Notes under the pieces: generated by a model
The model's input: only the letters and a program-made list of their open reading frames with translations
Told to the model about the DNA's origin: nothing
The model's database searches: none
Part shown: positions 4,887 to 6,326 of the stretch, piece after piece
Layout: each line of letters starts with the position of its first letter
How positions within the stretch are numbered: position 1 is the first letter of the stretch
DNA from: Deltaproteobacteria bacterium
GTDB lineage: Bacteria; Desulfobacterota; Desulfobacteria; Desulfobacterales; ETH-SRB1
Assembly (NCBI GenBank): GCA_030262795.1
Contig: JAJSZO010000157.1
Coordinates: 1 to 6,326, forward strand
Reading direction: 5' to 3'
DNA: 6,326 bases
Position numbers and translations under genes: made by a program

Positions 4887-6302
4887 ATGAAATTTCTTTT
4901 CAAGAAACATACTATATTAATTATATTAATTGTTGTTGCTTCCGTGAATTCCGGATGTTTTCGTTACTCTGTTTTCCAAGAGAACTCGTCGATTATTGCG
5001 AAAGTCAATGGTTATAATATCAGTATGGATGAACTGGAGGAGAAACTTGTAACTATTCACAGAATTAAACAAATGACTAATCTTGATGGAAAGGCAGGCA
5101 GTATAGATATTGATAAAGTTATTGAAGAATTAATTAATGAACGTATTATAATTCAAGAAGCCTGCAACGTAAAACTTGATGAAGATCCGTTTTTTCAGGA
5201 AAAAGTTAATCATTATATAATAAGCCGTTCTGTAATTCGTTTAAGACAGGAAAATGTTCTAAATAAAATAAATATAACTGAAGATGAGCTATCCGGATAT
5301 TTTAAAAAATATTATAAAGAGAAAAAACATGCTCCGGATGATATGTTTGAAAAGGTGAAAAATAGTATTAAAAAGAAGCTGATAAAAGAAAAAGAACAAA
5401 AAAGATCAAATGATTATATTGCTGAGTTGAAAAACAAGGCAAATATATGGATTAATACAGAGCTTCTTTATTCAATGAGTCCAAATCAGCGAGATTGTGA
5501 TAATAATATTATAGCGAGAGTAAATGATAAGCAGATAGATGATTGTGATTTTATAAAGCAGGCAAGAGAACACCTGTCAAAGCTCAGGGGTGATATCCTA
5601 AATAAGGAAAAAATTAAAAAGATAAATTCAGAAATACTTGATAGTTTGATAATTTATGAATTGGTCGAACAGGAAGCTCTTGAAAAAAATTATTTGAATG
5701 ATCCTTTATTTAAAAATAATATTGAAAAATATAAGGGGAAACAATTATTAAATTTGTTTAAACAAAAAATAATTTTTCCGAGATCAATTCCGTCGGAAGA
5801 CGAGTTGGTTGAATATTATGAAACCCATAAAGATGATTTTAGAAAAGATTATGAGGTCTGGTTCAGTGAAATAGTATTGCAGACTTTAGAATCTGCGGAA
5901 GCGGTATTAAAAGAGTTAAAAGAAGGAGCGGATTTTGAATTTCTATCCTCAAAAAAATCAATAATGGCTCCGCGCACAGGAGTTAATGTATGGATACCGC
6001 TTGGGCGGTTATCGCCTGCTGTGAGGATGGCAATAATTGACCTTGGAAGTGGTCGAACTAGCGATATCGTTGAAGACTCAAAAAGATATAAGATAATTAA
6101 GTTAAAAGGAAAAAGAGGCGGAGAGCATGAAAATTTTTCTATCGTAAAAGACAGAATCAAACAAATTCTGATAAAAAGAAAGTTTAATAATTGGTTAAAA
6201 AAGTATGTAGATAAATTGCGTAATGTATCGCAAATTAATATTAATAAAAAAAAGGTTAATGAATTAAGTAAACGATATACAATAAAATGGGAACCATCAT
6301 AG
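4887..6302 (+). CDS. SurA/PpiD-like parvulin-family lipoprotein, tandemly duplicated and probably catalytically degenerate
   Basis: The 471-residue product has a signal peptide ending in NSGC (Cys24). This is a lipoprotein-type site with a weak -3 residue, so lipidation is likely but not certain. Residues 35-140 form a SurA_N-like chaperone module starting IIAKVNGYNISMDEL. Residues 154-190 are a Lys-rich helix (VKNSIKKKLIKEK). A second module starts IIARVNDKQID (208-218) and runs to about 318. A parvulin-like domain follows (about 322-410), with ESAEAVLKELKEGADFEFL and DLGSGRTSDIV. A closing helix VKDRIKQILIKRK (420-432) matches the one at 157-169. So the protein looks like two SurA-type units, the first without its parvulin domain. 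At the usual parvulin histidine positions the protein has Glu328 (in VWFSEIVL) and Lys402 (in RYKIIKL), and the GG-D-GW-type loop is replaced. It is therefore more likely a holdase chaperone for barrel or exported proteins than an active prolyl isomerase. The start is the only one giving an intact signal peptide. Confidence 0.85.
   Translation: MKFLFKKHTILIILIVVASVNSGCFRYSVFQENSSIIAKVNGYNISMDELEEKLVTIHRIKQMTNLDGKAGSIDIDKVIEELINERIIIQEACNVKLDEDPFFQEKVNHYIISRSVIRLRQENVLNKINITEDELSGYFKKYYKEKKHAPDDMFEKVKNSIKKKLIKEKEQKRSNDYIAELKNKANIWINTELLYSMSPNQRDCDNNIIARVNDKQIDDCDFIKQAREHLSKLRGDILNKEKIKKINSEILDSLIIYELVEQEALEKNYLNDPLFKNNIEKYKGKQLLNLFKQKIIFPRSIPSEDELVEYYETHKDDFRKDYEVWFSEIVLQTLESAEAVLKELKEGADFEFLSSKKSIMAPRTGVNVWIPLGRLSPAVRMAIIDLGSGRTSDIVEDSKRYKIIKLKGKRGGEHENFSIVKDRIKQILIKRKFNNWLKKYVDKLRNVSQININKKKVNELSKRYTIKWEPS
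4913..4930 (+). repeat. 9-bp tandem duplication in signal peptide (TATATTAAT x2)
   Basis: Two adjacent exact copies of TATATTAAT encode Ile-Leu-Ile twice in the hydrophobic core of the chaperone's signal peptide. In such AT-rich sequence a chance origin is possible. Confidence 0.6.
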
Positions 6303-6311
6303 CAAGAAAAC

Positions 6312-6316
6312 AAGGT
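6312..6316 (+). promoter_or_regulatory. Possible ribosome-binding site of a following gene
   Basis: After the chaperone's stop, AAGGT lies 8 nt before the final two bases AT. If the next base outside the window is G, an ATG at 6325 would have well-spaced Shine-Dalgarno pairing, so the operon may continue. This depends on sequence not shown. A second AAGGT closer to the end makes the reading ambiguous. Confidence 0.25.
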
Positions 6317-6326
6317 AATAAGGTAT

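Noticed and set aside
5849..6313. Minus-strand open frame opposite the chaperone gene (also 3185-3592 and others)
   Set aside because: These mirror the codon usage of real + strand genes, lack signal or domain features and would run against the operon.

Overview
The window is an AT-rich stretch with one set of five co-directional (+ strand) genes for exported cell-envelope proteins. The host should be a diderm (Gram-negative-type) bacterium. The evidence is an outer-membrane beta-barrel protein with a C-terminal Phe, three proteins with lipoprotein-type signal peptides, a periplasmic Ig-domain protein and a SurA/PpiD-like chaperone. I cannot name the lineage from this sequence. No rRNA, tRNA, CRISPR array or transposase gene was seen.

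Layout: positions 1-22 are a short heptamer repeat (AACCCTR x3) at the window edge. Positions 33-1763 encode the barrel protein, which has acidic, repeat-encoded loops. Positions 1790-2401 encode a CsgG/LpoB/GNA1162-like lipoprotein. Positions 2430-3932 encode a periplasmic protein with the same N-terminal fold followed by three Ig-like segments. Positions 3932-4600 encode a third member of that fold, again a lipoprotein. Positions 4606-4824 form a long imperfect palindrome, a MITE-like element. Positions 4887-6302 encode a SurA/parvulin-type lipoprotein. The gaps are 26 nt, 28 nt and a 1-nt stop/start overlap. The last gap is 286 nt, but it shrinks to about 35 nt if the palindrome is removed. 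All five genes therefore look like one ancestral operon.

Working model (inference): the three paralogous CsgG/LpoB-like proteins, two lipidated and one soluble with Ig domains, sit at the periplasmic face of the outer membrane. They may form a hetero-oligomeric assembly with the barrel, and the SurA-like lipoprotein would help barrel or substrate folding. The SurA-like protein is itself unusual. It looks like two SurA-type units in tandem, the first lacking its parvulin domain and the second lacking both canonical parvulin histidines. I do not recognise the operon as a described system.

The palindromic element appears to have inserted in the last codons of the third paralogue. It is flanked by GTCAAT on both sides, gave that gene an earlier stop codon, and separated the chaperone gene from the rest.
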